Part shown: in pieces, positions 1 to 12,800 of the stretch
Layout of the letters: each line of letters starts with the position of its first letter
Numbering within the stretch: position 1 is the first letter of the stretch
The notes under the pieces: generated by a model
Database searches by the model: none
What the model was told of the DNA's origin: nothing
Seen by the model: the letters and a program-made list of their open reading frames with translations, nothing else
From: Ctenosaura bakeri
Lineage: Eukaryota; Chordata; Lepidosauria; Squamata; Iguanidae
Reading direction: 5' to 3'
Length of the DNA stretch: 64,000 nt
NCBI GenBank assembly: GCA_948474755.1
Contig: CAOLHI010000745.1
Coordinates: 682,001-746,000 of the forward strand
Made by a program: the position numbers and the translations under genes

Positions 1-494
1 GAAAGACTTGGCTGGCTGGCCAAGTGTTTTGCTGAACACAGTTTTTCTCAATGTTGCAGTTACATACATTGCAATCCAGGCCAGCCAAAAGTCCCAGAAT
101 TTGGCAGAAGTTGTTGCTATACTTATCAGGTGTTTTTTTTAAATCCAAACAATGTATCTCCTTTCCCAATACATTGGGGTTAAATTACCAGGATCAGCCA
201 TGACTTTTTGAACTTAGGGTGGGAGAAATTTTTTTTCCCCAGTTCCAGGAAACTCCCAATTAAAGTCCCATGTTTGACTTGACTGTTTCCCACTCCCACT
301 CTGCCTCTGGGCAATCACTCCAATGATATGTTGAATGGGGGCATGAATTTTGGAACATAAGTCCTCCTCTTTCCTTCTTTTCCTCAGTGCATGTTCAGGG
401 AGGGGAGGAAAGCATGACTAGTGCAGTGGCTGCAACTGGAAAAAAAAGTGTCTCTAGCCACTGATGCCACCTGCATATCCGCAGAAGAAATAGG

Positions 495-812
495 CTGAGT
501 TATGGAGCCGGAGACTTTCACACTACACAGTTATATGCTGCATCATATTTAGTTTGACAGAGAATTCTAAATATCTCATGAGACTCCAAGGGCCACTTCA
601 CATTACACATTTACAGTGCTGTGATCCCCCTTAATAGCCATGGTTTCATCCTATGGAATCCTGGGATATGCAGTTTAGGGAGGGGGTATTTAGAATGTGC
701 ATCCAGAGATGTCTAGTACTTTATCAGACCACAAATTACAGGCTTCCATAAGAGATAGCCATAGGAGTTAAAGTGGAATTATAGTGCTATAATCATGTAG
801 TGTGAAAGGGCT
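495..812. mobile_element. old family A GGCC-ended MITE copies
   Basis: Bases 591-811 start GGGCCACTTCACATTACAC and end TGTAGTGTGAAAGGGC, and include the family core TCCTATGGAATCCTGGGAT and GCAGTTTAGGGAGGG. The stretch from 495 to 590 holds a second, worse-preserved start (GACTTTCACACTACACAGTT). No clean target duplication remains. Confidence 0.65.
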
Positions 813-937
813 CATGATATTTCATCAGGAGTGCAACCACATCCAAGATAGGCTACATATCCAAACTCAAGTCAGATGGTCCACCTGCCAACAGTTATTT
901 CTGCCTTGCTTGGTTTATGTTTCAACTTCTTCCATTC

Positions 938-1068
938 ATGGCTCTCAATCTTTGGTCCCCAGATGGTGTTGGAATTTGACTCTGAGAAACCCCAGCCAGC
1001 ACCACTAACGGTCAGAGATTTTGAAAACTGTAGTCCAACAATGTCTCAGAACCCAAGGCTGAGAACTA
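938..1068. mobile_element. short hAT-like palindromic MITE, degraded
   Basis: It begins GGCTCTCAATCTTTGGTCCC and ends in a near inverse (CCCAAGGCTGAGAAC), with a GTAGTCCAACAATGTCT arm inside. This matches the layout of common lizard MITEs that end in CTCAACCTTTGGTCCCCAG. Related copies are at 19005, 36848, 57619 and 58648. Confidence 0.5.
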
Positions 1069-1099
1069 GTCTGTTCCATTCAGTTCTTCTCAGCTGAGA

Positions 1100-4000
1100 A
1101 ACAATTACTCTGGTTTTCTACCACGTTCCTAACAATTAAATATAAATGGGAGACAGCTGTGTATTATCTGCCTGTTGATGACTCTATAGCTCAGTTCTCT
1201 AGGTACTGCTGAGGGGTGCTGTATGAGAGACAGAGAATAGTTTATCTGGCTTCTCTTAATCTCTTAAACTCTCTGCATAAGAACGTGAACATGCTGTTAT
1301 TAGCTGGCACTATTTTAATAAGTTCAGTCTGACTTGTAGTTTTCATTTTAAAATTATGAAGCACTGTGCATGTTTCTGTGGAACTATGGGATACAAACTG
1401 TTGCAATAAATACTGCAAAAGCAAGGAGGCCAGCAGAGTCCTCCATGGTGTGCTTTTATGCAAGAAAACAGGCTCATTTACTAATGACGTAATCCTTTGT
1501 AGTACAAAATCTCTCCACTTAGGTGGACAGAACCCCAGCAAAGGAAATAAACAATTAAAGCCTTGTCATAATCATACTCAGTTTGTTACTTCTGGAGTCA
1601 TCAGAGCAACCATTACCACCTGCAAAGAGGTCATTCTTCTGTCAGCCAGCTTAAATATTCAGAGAAAAGAGTATAGCTGTACACTAGTTTAAAGAGGAGA
1701 AATAAGTATGGTTCTGGTGTCTATATCTAGAACAAAGACATAAGTGATACAGATTTCCTTGTCCTTGAGTAAAGGCATGTTAATACATTGACATAGATGC
1801 CCTATTGAAACAAGGGTCCACTGTAGCAAGATTTATTTAGAAGATCAAAAACCATTTTTGCACAGAGAACAGTGTGTATTGCGGCAAATATAGTTTTCAG
1901 TACAAAGGCTTTCTGTATAAAGGTTAGGTGTTTAATTGAGGGGCACAAATGGTTTTTTCCCCCACAAAAAAGGTCTTGAAGCAAAACAACAACACCACCA
2001 CCACCTTAAAAACGCACAAAAATTCTTGTTACCTTGCAAAACCAGAAGAAAATTTATGAAATTATTCACTCTCTCTTGGGAAAAAAAAAACAATGCAGAA
2101 AATGAAACCGAGAATGTAATGAAAGTGAAAACTACACAGTCTGCTCTCCAACCCAGTCATATGCTGTAAGACTCTGAATATTTCTATTCTTCTTCAATGT
2201 GTAGCTTGCCATTTCGTGTTCTTCTTGGTCTCAAATGTTGGAGGGAATTCCATTCTTCAGTAAACCTCCACAGGATGTTTTGAGATTTACTTCTCATATT
2301 ATTCCTTCTCCTTTATCGTAAAATAGTAGAAACAAGGGTACACAAACTGAGATCTACTGTAAGAAGACTTTTGCTCTTTTCACTGCAGTGAAGTAGCAAA
2401 AGGTTTTCCACTGAACACTGTGTGTTTCATCCAATGATGGAGACCTCTAAGTTGATGACTGGTTTTTACATTTACCAAAATCAGGGATCAATGTTTCTTC
2501 CTTTCTTGCCTCCAGAAGTGATAGGGGTTCCAGCTAAAATCTGAAGTCAGCACATCCCCTGCTAGAACCTAATTTGAATGTTTGCAGATCACTTTGTTTT
2601 CCACTTCATCTAAACATTCTCATCATGTAGACACTATTATTTCAATGTAAAATCAGACATCCTCCCACAGATGAAAAGCACCGGAGATCTTGCATGTTTT
2701 TATGACCTCTCAGTTGAACTAATCAAACTATAGCCCTAACATGAATCTCAAATTTTCACTCCTCCCCGGTACAACAAGCTACCTTCACTTTTTGTGTGGC
2801 AGGAAAATGAAGAGATGTCAAACACATTCAGAAACAAGCTCTTGCCGCAATACTATCTTTTAAAACCAAATTAAAATTCATTGAGAAGTGCCTCCTGAAC
2901 AAGAAAGTCTTGAAAATGTCACTCAGAGACATTTCTCCCAGGCAAAATGTCACCCACATTGATCTGGCAGAAGCACATGGGCAGCTCAGGAATTTCTGTT
3001 AGTTGCTCTTCCGCATGGCTTTATGTTTTAGTTGTTAAGGAATAAACCCTCAAGAGGAGCCTTGATTGTTGTCCTCATGTTTCATGTAAGCTATTCAGTA
3101 TTATTTGGTTTCTCTGAGTCTCTAGGACTAGGGCAGAAACAATGGAAGGTATATCTTGCAGAAGATAGCCTCTATCCCACAACTCTGAAAGCGAAGAAGA
3201 CAGTGGTGCAGATTTAACCACTGGTGTTCTCCTTGTGTTCAGTGTGGGCTTTGAGGGGAAGGCGGATGGGAACAGTACATTACAAGCATACTTCTGTGTA
3301 CCAGATTCATTAAGGGCTCCTTCTAACCTTTAGCAATTCAGCCAGCTTCTAGGTCTCCCCTGCACATCGCTTTTCAAGGGGTTTGTCTAATCTGAATGTC
3401 ATGCATCACTAATTAAGTAATTTTAATCAATGTTCACCAAAAAACTTGTGCAGAAGAAAGAAGATGCATTTTTTTATTTATCTGTCTGCCTGTCTTGTGC
3501 TTCTACTGGTACTCAGAAAGACATAACAAACAGTATGCATCACAGCTGTTTTGCTTCTGGTTAGGCTGAACCTAACTATACCTGGAACTTTATCTAGACA
3601 TTTGACAAAAACACATTTAATGACCAGCTCTTGTGTCTTAAATATGTGTGACATAACCTGCCCCCTTATTAAATTCCTATACAACTTGACACTTTGATTA
3701 CTGATATTTCCCTGCAACAACAATTAATGCAATGGAGCAAACCACCATATTGTTGCCAACAGTACATCAGAAAAGAAGTACTAGAAAATGTTTTGCTAAA
3801 TTAATGCTTGGTTTATAAACAGTGGGTAAGGGATTAGAAGGTATCCAGATCAGACCGTGAGAAAGCCGCTGATTATAAGCAAAATGTGCCCTAACATTTT
3901 TAGCCTCCCCATTTTTTAGATTCCAGTGACATTCTATATTACAACATAGCCTCACTGATGAGAAAAATGCTTACTAACAAGAAATCTTAATTACAGAAAA

Positions 4001-4158
4001 CTGGTGTAAGGAATTAGGCTAACGGCACTACTAGAGCAGTTCATGTCAAAAACAGAACACCAATAGGAATCAGCAATAATACAGAGCACAAGGTTAAATC
4101 CTACTGAAAGAAAACAGTTTTTCATGAACCATTATTTTACTACATCTATAGATGTAAC
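1100..4158. other. intron stretch without recognised elements
   Basis: The sequence is unique-looking and AT-rich. The reading frames here (longest about 108 codons) have no splice context or recognisable domain. A run of CACCACCACC around 1992-2003 and several A or T runs are the only simple-sequence features. Confidence 0.4.
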
Positions 4159-4266
4159 AGAATTAATTACAAGTACTTCATCCTTTCTAATGAACGACTT
4201 GCACATTCTGGATATGAGCTGTGGAAGTAGTTTATTACAGAGGATGAATTACTTGTAATTAATTCT
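4159..4266. repeat. 26-bp inverted repeat with 56-bp loop
   Basis: The left arm 4159-4184 (AGAATTAATTACAAGTACTT then CATCCT) and the right arm 4241-4266 are reverse complements with one mismatch. It could be a small foldback MITE or a chance AT-rich structure. Similar ATTACAAGTA words recur at 37690 and 42270. Confidence 0.6.
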
Positions 4267-6996
4267 TTTTTGGCAATAAGTTAAGCATAAATAAGCCATA
4301 ATTCAATTGTAAGATTACGAGGAATAACTTCACTCTTTTTGTAACATAGTTTTAACTGTTTTCAATTATTTTAGTGGCCAGAGGATATGTGTGGCCTTAG
4401 TTCAAAAGTGTTTTTTATACCAGAAGTCATAGAGTTGAACCATTCCAATACCTTAAAGAAAAGTAATTAAAAGCAACTATTTACTTAGGGATTTTTTTAA
4501 AAATCAACTACAGCTCTAATTAACTACACTGGGGGCACCAGAACTGTAACTAGTAATGATTACTCTATGAAAGAATTTTCCAACTTCAGTCTATAGTTTC
4601 AACTTATTTTTGAAGAACTAAGGGTGCTCAAAACAGCAATAATATGAATGAAGAGGGGAGAGTGAAAGAAGGGGATGATTCAATTTCTAGTTACAGTGTT
4701 TCAACGGAAGTTGGAATTGACAATATGCTATCCATAAATAAATTTAAAATTTCTGCATCAGAGGAATAAATCTCCTCAACAAAAATGTCATTAGAACCCT
4801 CAACCATGATGGAAATTACAAAAGTCTAGGAATATCATAAGCTCTGGCTATTCATTGTAAATGAGTGAAAGAGACTGCTAATACCAAGTTATGTAAAAAG
4901 AGCATTCAGAGTTTTAAAATCAAAACCTAAAGGCGGAAATATAATTCAGGTCATAAATTTCTGAGTCATACCAGTTATAAAATATAGTGCTGGAATTGTT
5001 GATTGAGTTTAAGCAGAACTAGATGGAGTAGACAAGAAACCTGTAACAGCAATCTGTGTTTTACATCCTGAAAGTTATATTGATCAGCTCTATCTACTAC
5101 ATAGTGCTGGTGGCCAGGGATTATTATAAGTGAAACAAACTGCTGAAGAAGACAAAAGAGACCTGAACAAATACTGTATGTCAAAGGGAGCAAAGAAAAA
5201 AGGGTTAATAGATGTACATAGTAATAATGTAGTAAACATGAAGAAACAAAAGACACCTATAGAAAAACCTCCTTGAAGTTTGGCAAAATAAATCACTATA
5301 TGTTCAGTATACTAAGAGCACAGAAGGAAAATTTGAGAAGGGGAACATCTGAAAATGCCAACAGAACAGAGCATTGAAAAAAGAAAGGAAGGACATATAT
5401 TTGCATCTGAAGAACAAGCACTTTGAACCTACATGCAAATATGCTAAAATGGCTGCTTAAAATCTATGTGAAAAGTTATTATTTATCATCTGTAAAGAAT
5501 TGGCAGAAATATAAGCCTGGAAAAGTTGTCAGAAATACTGAAGTATCTCTCTTCCAGAGCTCCAAAATTCAAATTATAAACAATGACAACATAATATACC
5601 AGACATAACTGTGACTGAGGAAAAAAATTGGGATGGTAGATGTGTGAATCACTGAGGATCAAAGAAGAAGAAAAAAGAAGCCAAAAAACATTATGAAAAA
5701 TCAAGATCTACAAATTGAGATTTACCACTTTTGGGAAAAGAAAATAACTGTGGTTCCCATAATGGTAGGTGCTCATGAACAATTTCAAATATTTGAATGA
5801 TATCGCTCTAGGTAGGATCACAGCAGTGCAGTACAAAAAGTGCCACTATTTGGAACATAGCACATTATCTAATGATATCTGACTGGTGCCTAGATTATTG
5901 AATACAGAACAAATCACAGATGAACCAAAACTCCAGGCATTGTTATCTGGCAGACTGTGAAACCAAGGGGGAAAATAATAGCAATTTTTCACAAAGTAAG
6001 AAAACACAAGACAGAAACAGTGTAATAAAGTCAAGTGAACTGAAAGATTCAGAAGTGATGATGTGACGTTCAGTAATTGACCCAACAGGTCTACTTTAGT
6101 TAGTATCTGCAAATGGATTTAGGCCAGTGTAAGAAGATTTGGCATCAGTCATACAATTTATTTATTACAGGTTGGATCAGATGGTTAGCTGCTTTAACCC
6201 CACAGGAAGCCTCCCTCATAGTTAAAATTAAGCCCCACTGGTTTCAATTGGATTAGTCTGGATCCATTCCTGTACTTAGAGTTGGTTCTGGGGGAGCAAA
6301 CAGTTACTTTTTTGGAGCTCCAAGACATTCACCTGTTCAAGCACTGACCAAAATGAGAGCTATGAAGTAAAAGAATCTTGTACCACAGCCCATTTCCTGG
6401 AATCTAGGCATTCTTTGTGTAATGAAGCATTTGTCATTCCATACATTTGACTTTTCTCTACATTCACAAGGACTAGCAGCATTAATAGCAATAGCAACAA
6501 AACAACAACACATCCAAAACTGTAACCCTCTCCTAAGTCAGGGAATCGTAACCAGATAATTTTCAATTAAGATCATAACCAGCTAACCAAGCTCATTAAT
6601 AAGCTTCTTTGCCAGATTCAGGTTGTAGTGAGCTCCTTCCCCACTTTTTGTTATCTGATCAGTTTCTTTTATACTTGAGGTCCACAGGAGGTCAGTTTAA
6701 AACAACTGTCACACATACTCGCAGGGACTCTTTAAAAAATGAAATTCTAGCCATATTTCATCTTGGCAATTCAGAGTATGTAGATATGCTATTGGTAGCA
6801 GTTAGTCCTTTAAACAGAAAATAAGCCACTAGGATATTTGACCAGTTTGCTGAATCTGCTCACGGAAGTGAACACTTTGGGAAAAATGATCTCTTGATGT
6901 CTGTTGCAGAAAATAAAGTATCACAAGAATTTCTTTTGCCTTTCAAAGCTACATTTCCAGCATGCTTCAGCACAGCTCTTTCACTGCGCTAACTGT
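4267..6996. other. AT-rich intron stretch
   Basis: I see no gene and no classified element here. A degenerate AAAAGTAACT-type repeat lies around 4440-4640. From 5300 to 5760 the sequence is purine-rich on the plus strand, with many AAGAA and GAAAA words, which could be very old LINE sequence. I cannot assign it. Confidence 0.35.
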
Positions 6997-7612
6997 GGCC
7001 CTTTCTGTACCTTACCTTCTTCCAGTGTTGGGGTGCAGGGATCGCGCGAGCAGCCTCTGGCGAGAGGCTCTCGCATCCAGGGTCCTTCGGCTCTGCACGA
7101 ACTGCCTGCTCGCGTGCGTCATGGGCCTGGCTGGGCCCGCCGCCGCCTCAGAGGCCGCCGCCTCAGAGGCCGCCGCCGCCGCGGGGGAAGGCCCGGACGC
7201 CTCGGAGGCCGCCGCGGGGGAAGGCCCAGGCGCCTCGGGGGCTGCCGCCGATGCGGGGGAAGGCCCAGACGCCTCAGAGGCTGCCGCCGCTGCGGGGGAA
7301 GGCCTGGAAGCCTCGGAGGCCACTGCCGACGCGGAGGGAGGCCCGGACACCTCGGAGGTCCCCGTGGACGGGCCCGTTAGTGACGCCAGGGCCGGCCCGG
7401 GGCTCACCCCAGCGGGCGGGGCACCTGCAGGCTCGCCGGGGAGGGCAGGCCCCGGCTTCAGTCCAGGAGCTCCGCCCACCCATGGCTCCAACTCAGAGGA
7501 AACTGCTGCCCCTCCTCCCACGTTCTGGCAACGGCGGCAGGGGAAGGAGGTAGTCCGCCGGTCCCGGCAGCTGCTGGAGAAGCGGCTGTGGGCTGAGGGC
7601 TCTCAACTGTGA
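6962..7612 (+). CDS. 216-codon Ala/Gly-rich open frame of unknown function
   Basis: I do not recognise this frame. Its first 21 codons lie outside or at the edge of the foldback element, so the true start, if it is ever translated, is more likely the Met near 7121 (MGLAGPAAASEAA). Residues 67-129 are five tandem copies of an Ala/Gly/Glu-rich unit, ASEAAAAAGEGPD and variants. The tail is Pro-rich and then basic (FWQRRQGKEVVRRSRQLLEKR shortened here to its key residues W, RR, K, RR, KR). The repeat indel is a multiple of three, which keeps the frame open. GC-rich DNA opens long frames on both strands by chance, and a 169-codon frame runs antisense. It may be a remnant of a retroelement protein. 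Confidence 0.25.
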   Translation: MLQHSSFTALTVALSVPYLLPVLGCRDRASSLWREALASRVLRLCTNCLLACVMGLAGPAAASEAAASEAAAAAGEGPDASEAAAGEGPGASGAAADAGEGPDASEAAAAAGEGLEASEATADAEGGPDTSEVPVDGPVSDARAGPGLTPAGGAPAGSPGRAGPGFSPGAPPTHGSNSEETAAPPPTFWQRRQGKEVVRRSRQLLEKRLWAEGSQL

Positions 7613-8030
7613 GGCCAGGCGGCAGGCTGAGGGCTCTCAGCTGTAAGCCCGGACCTGATTGGTCGCCGCTGGGCCAGGGAGCTACTTAGGATGGGCGCTG
7701 GGAGGGGAGGACCACGGAGCAACAACCATCGGTCTTCCGCGTCCTCCTCTGCCTGTGTCCGGATCCAGCCCCTCCCTCCAGTGACCGTGTCCAGCCTCCC
7801 TGGCGGCTGAGCACTTGGTCTTTGCTTGGGTGAAGTAACCCTTTCTTTGCTTTAGGAAGTAGCCTACATTTACTTTGGGACTTAACCTTTGCTTTGGGAC
7901 TGATTTACGTTTGTGCTGGGGCTTGCCTGTGGGGGTGCTGTAACCCTCTGTTTACTGGCTGCTAATAAACGCTGTCAGCTCCAGCCGCTCACCCCGCGTC
8001 TGCTTGGCCTCCGCCCGCCGCCGACAGCAC
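7025..8030 (+). mobile_element. LTR-like GC-rich insertion (candidate solo LTR)
   Basis: This is GC-rich sequence inside the foldback element. It starts TGTTGGGGTGCAGGGATCGC, has an AATAAA at about 7966, and ends near CCGACAGCA. The order GC-rich body, AATAAA, short GC-rich end resembles an LTR with a poly(A) signal. I could not find a convincing target duplication, so the ends are approximate. Another possibility is an unrelated GC-rich transposon carrying an open frame. Confidence 0.35.
7160..7348. repeat. GC-rich minisatellite, 39-bp unit, five copies
   Basis: The units are 7160-7198, 7199-7231 (33 bp), 7232-7270, 7271-7309 and 7310-7348, followed by a partial copy. Each starts GCCTC(A/G)GAGG or a close variant and contains GCGGGGGAAGGCC. 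The short unit lacks exactly six bases, so all units keep the same plus-strand frame. Confidence 0.85.
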
Positions 8031-8530
8031 AAGAGCCCCACCTCTTCCTTCCGCAGTGCAGCCTAGGACCTTCCCAGGCTGCACTGGGGCAGGAAGTGTG
8101 ACCGGTGCAGCTCCGGAGGCTCTGCACGCCAGGTAAGTGCATACAGGGCCTGGGAGCAATGCACGATTGTGCTCCTCACAATCGCGCAATGCTCCAGGCA
8201 CTCTTTTGCATGGAAAATGCCGTGCGGAAAGGGCCTGTAATTTGAGAATGTGCACCTAGCAAGCATTTAAAATAGCTGAGCAGAGAGGAGGACTAAGCTT
8301 CAAGATGTTAAACACCATTCAATGTATTAGCAAGCCACAGGACTCAGGATTACATGAACATTCTTCAGCTCACAAACTCAGATAAATGCAAGAAGATGGG
8401 AGTCCTCCAAACCTCAAGTTACTTCTCAAAAGCTATGTGGCCTACTCTACAGGATAACCATAGAGTGGGAAAATCAGGGGAGAAAGGGACTATTTTTCAC
8501 CCCTATACCTTTTGATGGAAGAAAGCCTGG

Positions 8531-8752
8531 GCAGTGTAGAGATTTGAGCCCTGCACTATGACTTTGAATCAGGGTTTGAATCCCTGTTCAGCCACAGAAA
8601 TCCACTGGGTGACCTGGGACAACTCAGCCTCTGAGGAAGGTAAAAGGCAAACCCTCTCTGAATAAATCTTCCCAAGAAAACTCATGATAGGTTAGCCCTA
8701 GAGTTTCCAGTTGAAAATGACTTAGGGGCACAAAACAACAACAAAAACAACA
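8531..8752 (+). mobile_element. tRNA-derived SINE with ACA tail
   Basis: The head has a pol III B-box-like GGTTTGAATCCC, followed by the family body (CACTGGGTGACCTGGGACAA, CCTCTGAGGAAGG, CCAAGAAAACTCATGATAGG). The tail is GACTTAGGGGCACAAAACAACAACA. It is a diverged but nearly full-length copy. Confidence 0.85.
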
Positions 8753-9063
8753 GACCCATGATGGGGCCACACCAGTGCACCTGACATAATGTCAACATTA
8801 TTTCCAGTTTTGTTTTTGACTGCTGTTCGGCCTGTGTGGAGAGGAAAAAGGTGATGGGTTTTTAAAAGTGTTGTGGTGGCCTTGCTGGATCATGGGGGAA
8901 AACTGCTGATTTCTGCAGCACTTTTGAAGTGCTATAAAATTGGTAAGAATTTTTTTTTTTTAATCATGGGGTCTGGAGGTTTTGTGGAGGGGCTTCAGAG
9001 ACTCCAAAACATGGCACTATGGGCTATATGCATCCCACAGGGTGAATTTTCCCCACCTCTTCT

Positions 9064-9102
9064 ATAGAGGATACTCTTTCGTTTGAAGGTATCCTCTATA
9101 TG
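9064..9102. repeat. short hairpin, 13-bp arms
   Basis: TATAGAGGATACTC is followed after a short loop by GGTATCCTCTATA. There is no associated element. Confidence 0.5.
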
Positions 9103-9680
9103 AATGGCTGCCCAGCTGGGGTGGGCACATGCATTGTTAAAGATGAAGAAACCAAAGGCAAGAATGTTACTTGGCAGAGAAAAAGAATATTGTGAATTAC
9201 TCATTCCTTTCCAATGTATCATTGCTCATTACCATTACAACACAAGTTTACATTATATAAAACATTGGCTATTACTAACACATTGCTGGTAAAGTTTTTT
9301 GTTCCCTGTAGGGCTTAGAAAGTATCTCCCCTAACAACCCAAGGGAGACAACAGCCAGCCTCCTGCCATTCTGCAGAATACTGATCCATTTTTTCCCCCG
9401 TAGCTTCTTCTCACGATGCAATGCTCTGGAAAGCCTCCCCAGAAGTGCCAATGATATAATTTCCAGAAGCAGAACACCCTAGAGATATGACACAAGAATG
9501 GTCCTGCACAAGAATGCTTGAGGGCCATGGTTTCAGGCCAGCCTGTGTGTCTTCTTTCTAGGTGCTTCTTGGATGATGACCAACTTTAGGCTTCATGTTC
9601 ATTATGTTTCTTTGTGGACAGCCATTCAAACAGAGGACCATACAGAATAGAGCCCTCTGATAGCCCTTCAAACAGAAGAC

Positions 9681-9870
9681 TTGTTGTGTGCCTTCAAGTT
9701 GTTTCCAACTTATGGCAACCCTAAGGCAAAGCTATCATAAGGTTTTCTGGGGCTGAGTATGTGTGATGTGCCTAAGGTTACCCAGTGGGTTTCCGTGGCT
9801 GAGCAAGGAATCGAACTCTGGTCTCCAGGGTTGTTGTCCAATGTTCCAACCTCTTCACCATGCTGGCTCT
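9681..9870 (-). mobile_element. tRNA-derived SINE with ACA tail
   Basis: It is in reverse orientation. The tail appears as TTGTTGTGTGCCTTCAAG at the left, and the tRNA-like head ends at CATGCTGGCTCT on the right. The inverse B box GGAATCGAACTCTGG is easy to read. It is nearly full length. Confidence 0.88.
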
Positions 9871-12800
9871 GAAGACTACAGAAGACTGCCCTTTGTAAAA
9901 TAGGCCATATAGCACCTATCCATCCAAATCTGTTCATCTAAGCAATTTAAGAAAGGAGAAAGACATTGACCATCAAGAGTGAGCATCAGGATATCAGACT
10001 CAAGAGGTACATAGGCCACCTGGCTTGTTTCCCATGATGGTTAGATGTACTGTATTTTAATTTATGTGACAGCAATTATTTCTCTGTGTGCCTGTAAATT
10101 AGCACATGCACATTTAATGCAAACTGGTGTGTTTTTTATGAGGTGTGAGTGATTGTTTATTAAATGATGTATTATTGCTGTGATAATTCTATTTGCCTGA
10201 TCATAACCATTACCACTGATACAAAAATAAATGAGGTAGTTCCCTCTTACATAATTAAGGCATAATTCAGCCACCCCTGTAACTTAACACTCTTGCTCCC
10301 TCCTTGATTGGCAGTCCATCTATAACTTTAGCATAATTTTTCTGGTTACAAGATCATAGCTTCACTTACTGGAAGAGGAAGAATATCACATGGTTCAAGT
10401 GCTAGCTCACAGTGTGCTACAGCCATTCATATTTCTTTGAACTTACGAAAGAGCAAATGCTTTACTTTGGAGCTCTGTAGAACTATAACTGTAACTGATT
10501 ATTTTTAAAAGTAACTTTCCAAGCTCTGTGTATTAATGCACATTAGAAACACATTAGCAAGGTGATTCTGTTTAACATGACTATAATTTTCTCCCTTCCA
10601 TCTTTTTCTCCAGTCCCAGAGTATAATAAAGCCATCACATAATCTTTAGCTGCTGTACCAGTTGGAAGTATCAGGCAATTTCCCTTTCCTAAGAGCAGGC
10701 CCTTCTTTACTCAACTGATCATTGTTCTGCAAAACAAAGGAAACAATTTCACAGAACAAAAGCACTCATTGCTCTCCTTTGCCCTTCTCCTTTTGGGTGG
10801 ATTCCAGTGCTACCTTTGCCCTGTTCGCCTCCTGCAAACATTTCCATTATTACATGCATTTCCTAAAGAGAAGGATAACAAACAGGAATTCAGATCATAA
10901 ACCTGCTGCAGTTGTTATTCTTCAGAATCTGTGAAGTACATTATTGGCAATAACAGTGCACATTAGCCTTCCTATTCAACAATGTGTTTAGTACCCAGCT
11001 GAGTCCAGACGTAAACCCTAATGGCACATAGAGAGTGTCTTAAGAGCAATTTCCAATCAATTTGCTTTCTGTATAGCATCTTTCAGACAAGGCTCAAAGG
11101 CAGTTATGCTGGGAGAGAGAAGATAATGAGCTAATGATTTAGCTGAAACAAGGATGGTGGTTCTTACCAAGACATGCTAGGAAAAATGGTACGCAGAGTT
11201 TAGAAGTCATTTCTTTAGCCTTAGCACTGCTAAGAGTAGGAAACAGGGAGTAGAAACAAAGATTACAGCAAGGCAAAATCATCTCAATGTCCTCTTTCCG
11301 TACATTTTGATATCAAGAGGAAAAAGAATCTGAAACTGAAAGAGACTTTGCTGAAATGAGGAAAACACAGGAAGGGGAAAAGGATGCTTCTGACATTTCC
11401 TTCCTTGGATTTGCAATGTCACAGATCTGCATACAAAGCAAGCTTACAGGACAACGAAATGCGGTATGTCTACTGTTCTACTGCTTCTTCCGACTTTTTC
11501 CTTTCCAGAAGATCTGTAAAGGAGGAAAACCTGGAATTGGCGCACAATGCCTTTAGACTGGTGGTACTTAAAGTCCTTATATTATTTCATTGTTTCATTT
11601 CTTTCATAAAGAAAAGAATGGCAAATGCTATATTTCGGTCAATGCTATACTGACATACTGACAACTTAAGGCTGTCCAGATGTTCACCTGAACACATGGG
11701 GGCTAAACAAACAATGATGAGATAAGCATAGAGGTAAGACTCATATTCCCACAGCAGTTTGGGGAAGGGCATTTAGAATTCTTAGCCCGAGAGCTCTTTG
11801 GCCTCAGTAAACTGCAATCCCCAGAATTGCACAGGATGCTGAAAGTGGAATAGTAGCACTATAACAAAGTAATGCAGAAATGGCCTAAGTGAATGGTTGA
11901 ACACCGTCATAGTGTTTTACTTATAGATCTTTTGTGCAGAATACTCTTTAAAAATTAGTACAGAAATTTCCACGTGTATTCATTCACACTTAAAATATGT
12001 CATATTGGCCAAGGATTAATGATGTCATAGAACCAACTTCCATTTGCATCTATGACATTATTAAACAATAACACTGAAACAGTAGATTTACCTGGCAGCA
12101 TTCATCCTAATTTCTTCAGACACCTGTTGACATCCAGACTGCTTACTAATTTCTGGATTATTGTCTTAAATTATTAAGCTTTCATAACTTTTTCCAGTTA
12201 TTTTTGCAATGTTCTTCAAAAGCCACTGAGATTTATTAAGGTTTTGTATTTACTTGACTACTTTAGGTATAGAAAACTTAGAAGAACGCTCCCCCTATTT
12301 TCCTGGTTAGACTTTTTTTTTTAAATTTTAAATAGGCTTCAGTCTGTTGCTCAGGGATCGTGCCCAAATACTTCAGCTTGTTTTTTAGTTGGAATTTGAG
12401 ATGGAAAGAAATTGCACTGGGCCTGATAAGCTTAATAAAGTAGTATTTTAAACACGTTGTAAGAATATGCATGCTGTACCTTGAGGGATCACACATTTGT
12501 GAGGTTAATAGGAGGCTTCCAAGAAACAAAAACATGCACAAAAGCACAAAGCAGTACACCCATGTCTTAAAGTCTAAACAGCTAAAATACACCAAATTGA
12601 AAAAGAAAGTTGTAAGATTCCTTGGTAGATCAAGACAATCACGAAATAAACATGTAGATTTGGAAAAATGAATTACAGATGACTGTAAATTTCAGTGCCA
12701 GAAGAAAACACAAAGGCTCAGAATCCAGTACAAAAACAGGATGGGAAGAAAAGGCAGGTGAAACTGGGTGAAACTCAATGAGATTGAAACTGAGAGATTT

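Larger units (their letters stand above)
6997..8235. mobile_element. family B GGCC-ended foldback element with a nested insertion
   Basis: The ends are GGCCCTTTCTGTAC at 6997 and GTGCGGAAAGGGCC ending at 8235, flanked on both sides by TGT (6994-6996 and 8236-8238), a 3-bp target duplication. The right part (8050-8110) has an inverted core, GCAGTGCAGCCT then AGGCTGCACTGGGG. A matching core is in the elements at 34189-34505 and, more weakly, 43352-43722. About 1 kb of unrelated GC-rich sequence (roughly 7025-8030) interrupts it and is described separately. Confidence 0.75.

Noticed and set aside
9681..9870. tRNA gene suggested by A- and B-box-like sequence
   Set aside because: The box sequences belong to the tRNA-derived head of a SINE; there is no cloverleaf, and many copies share the same body.
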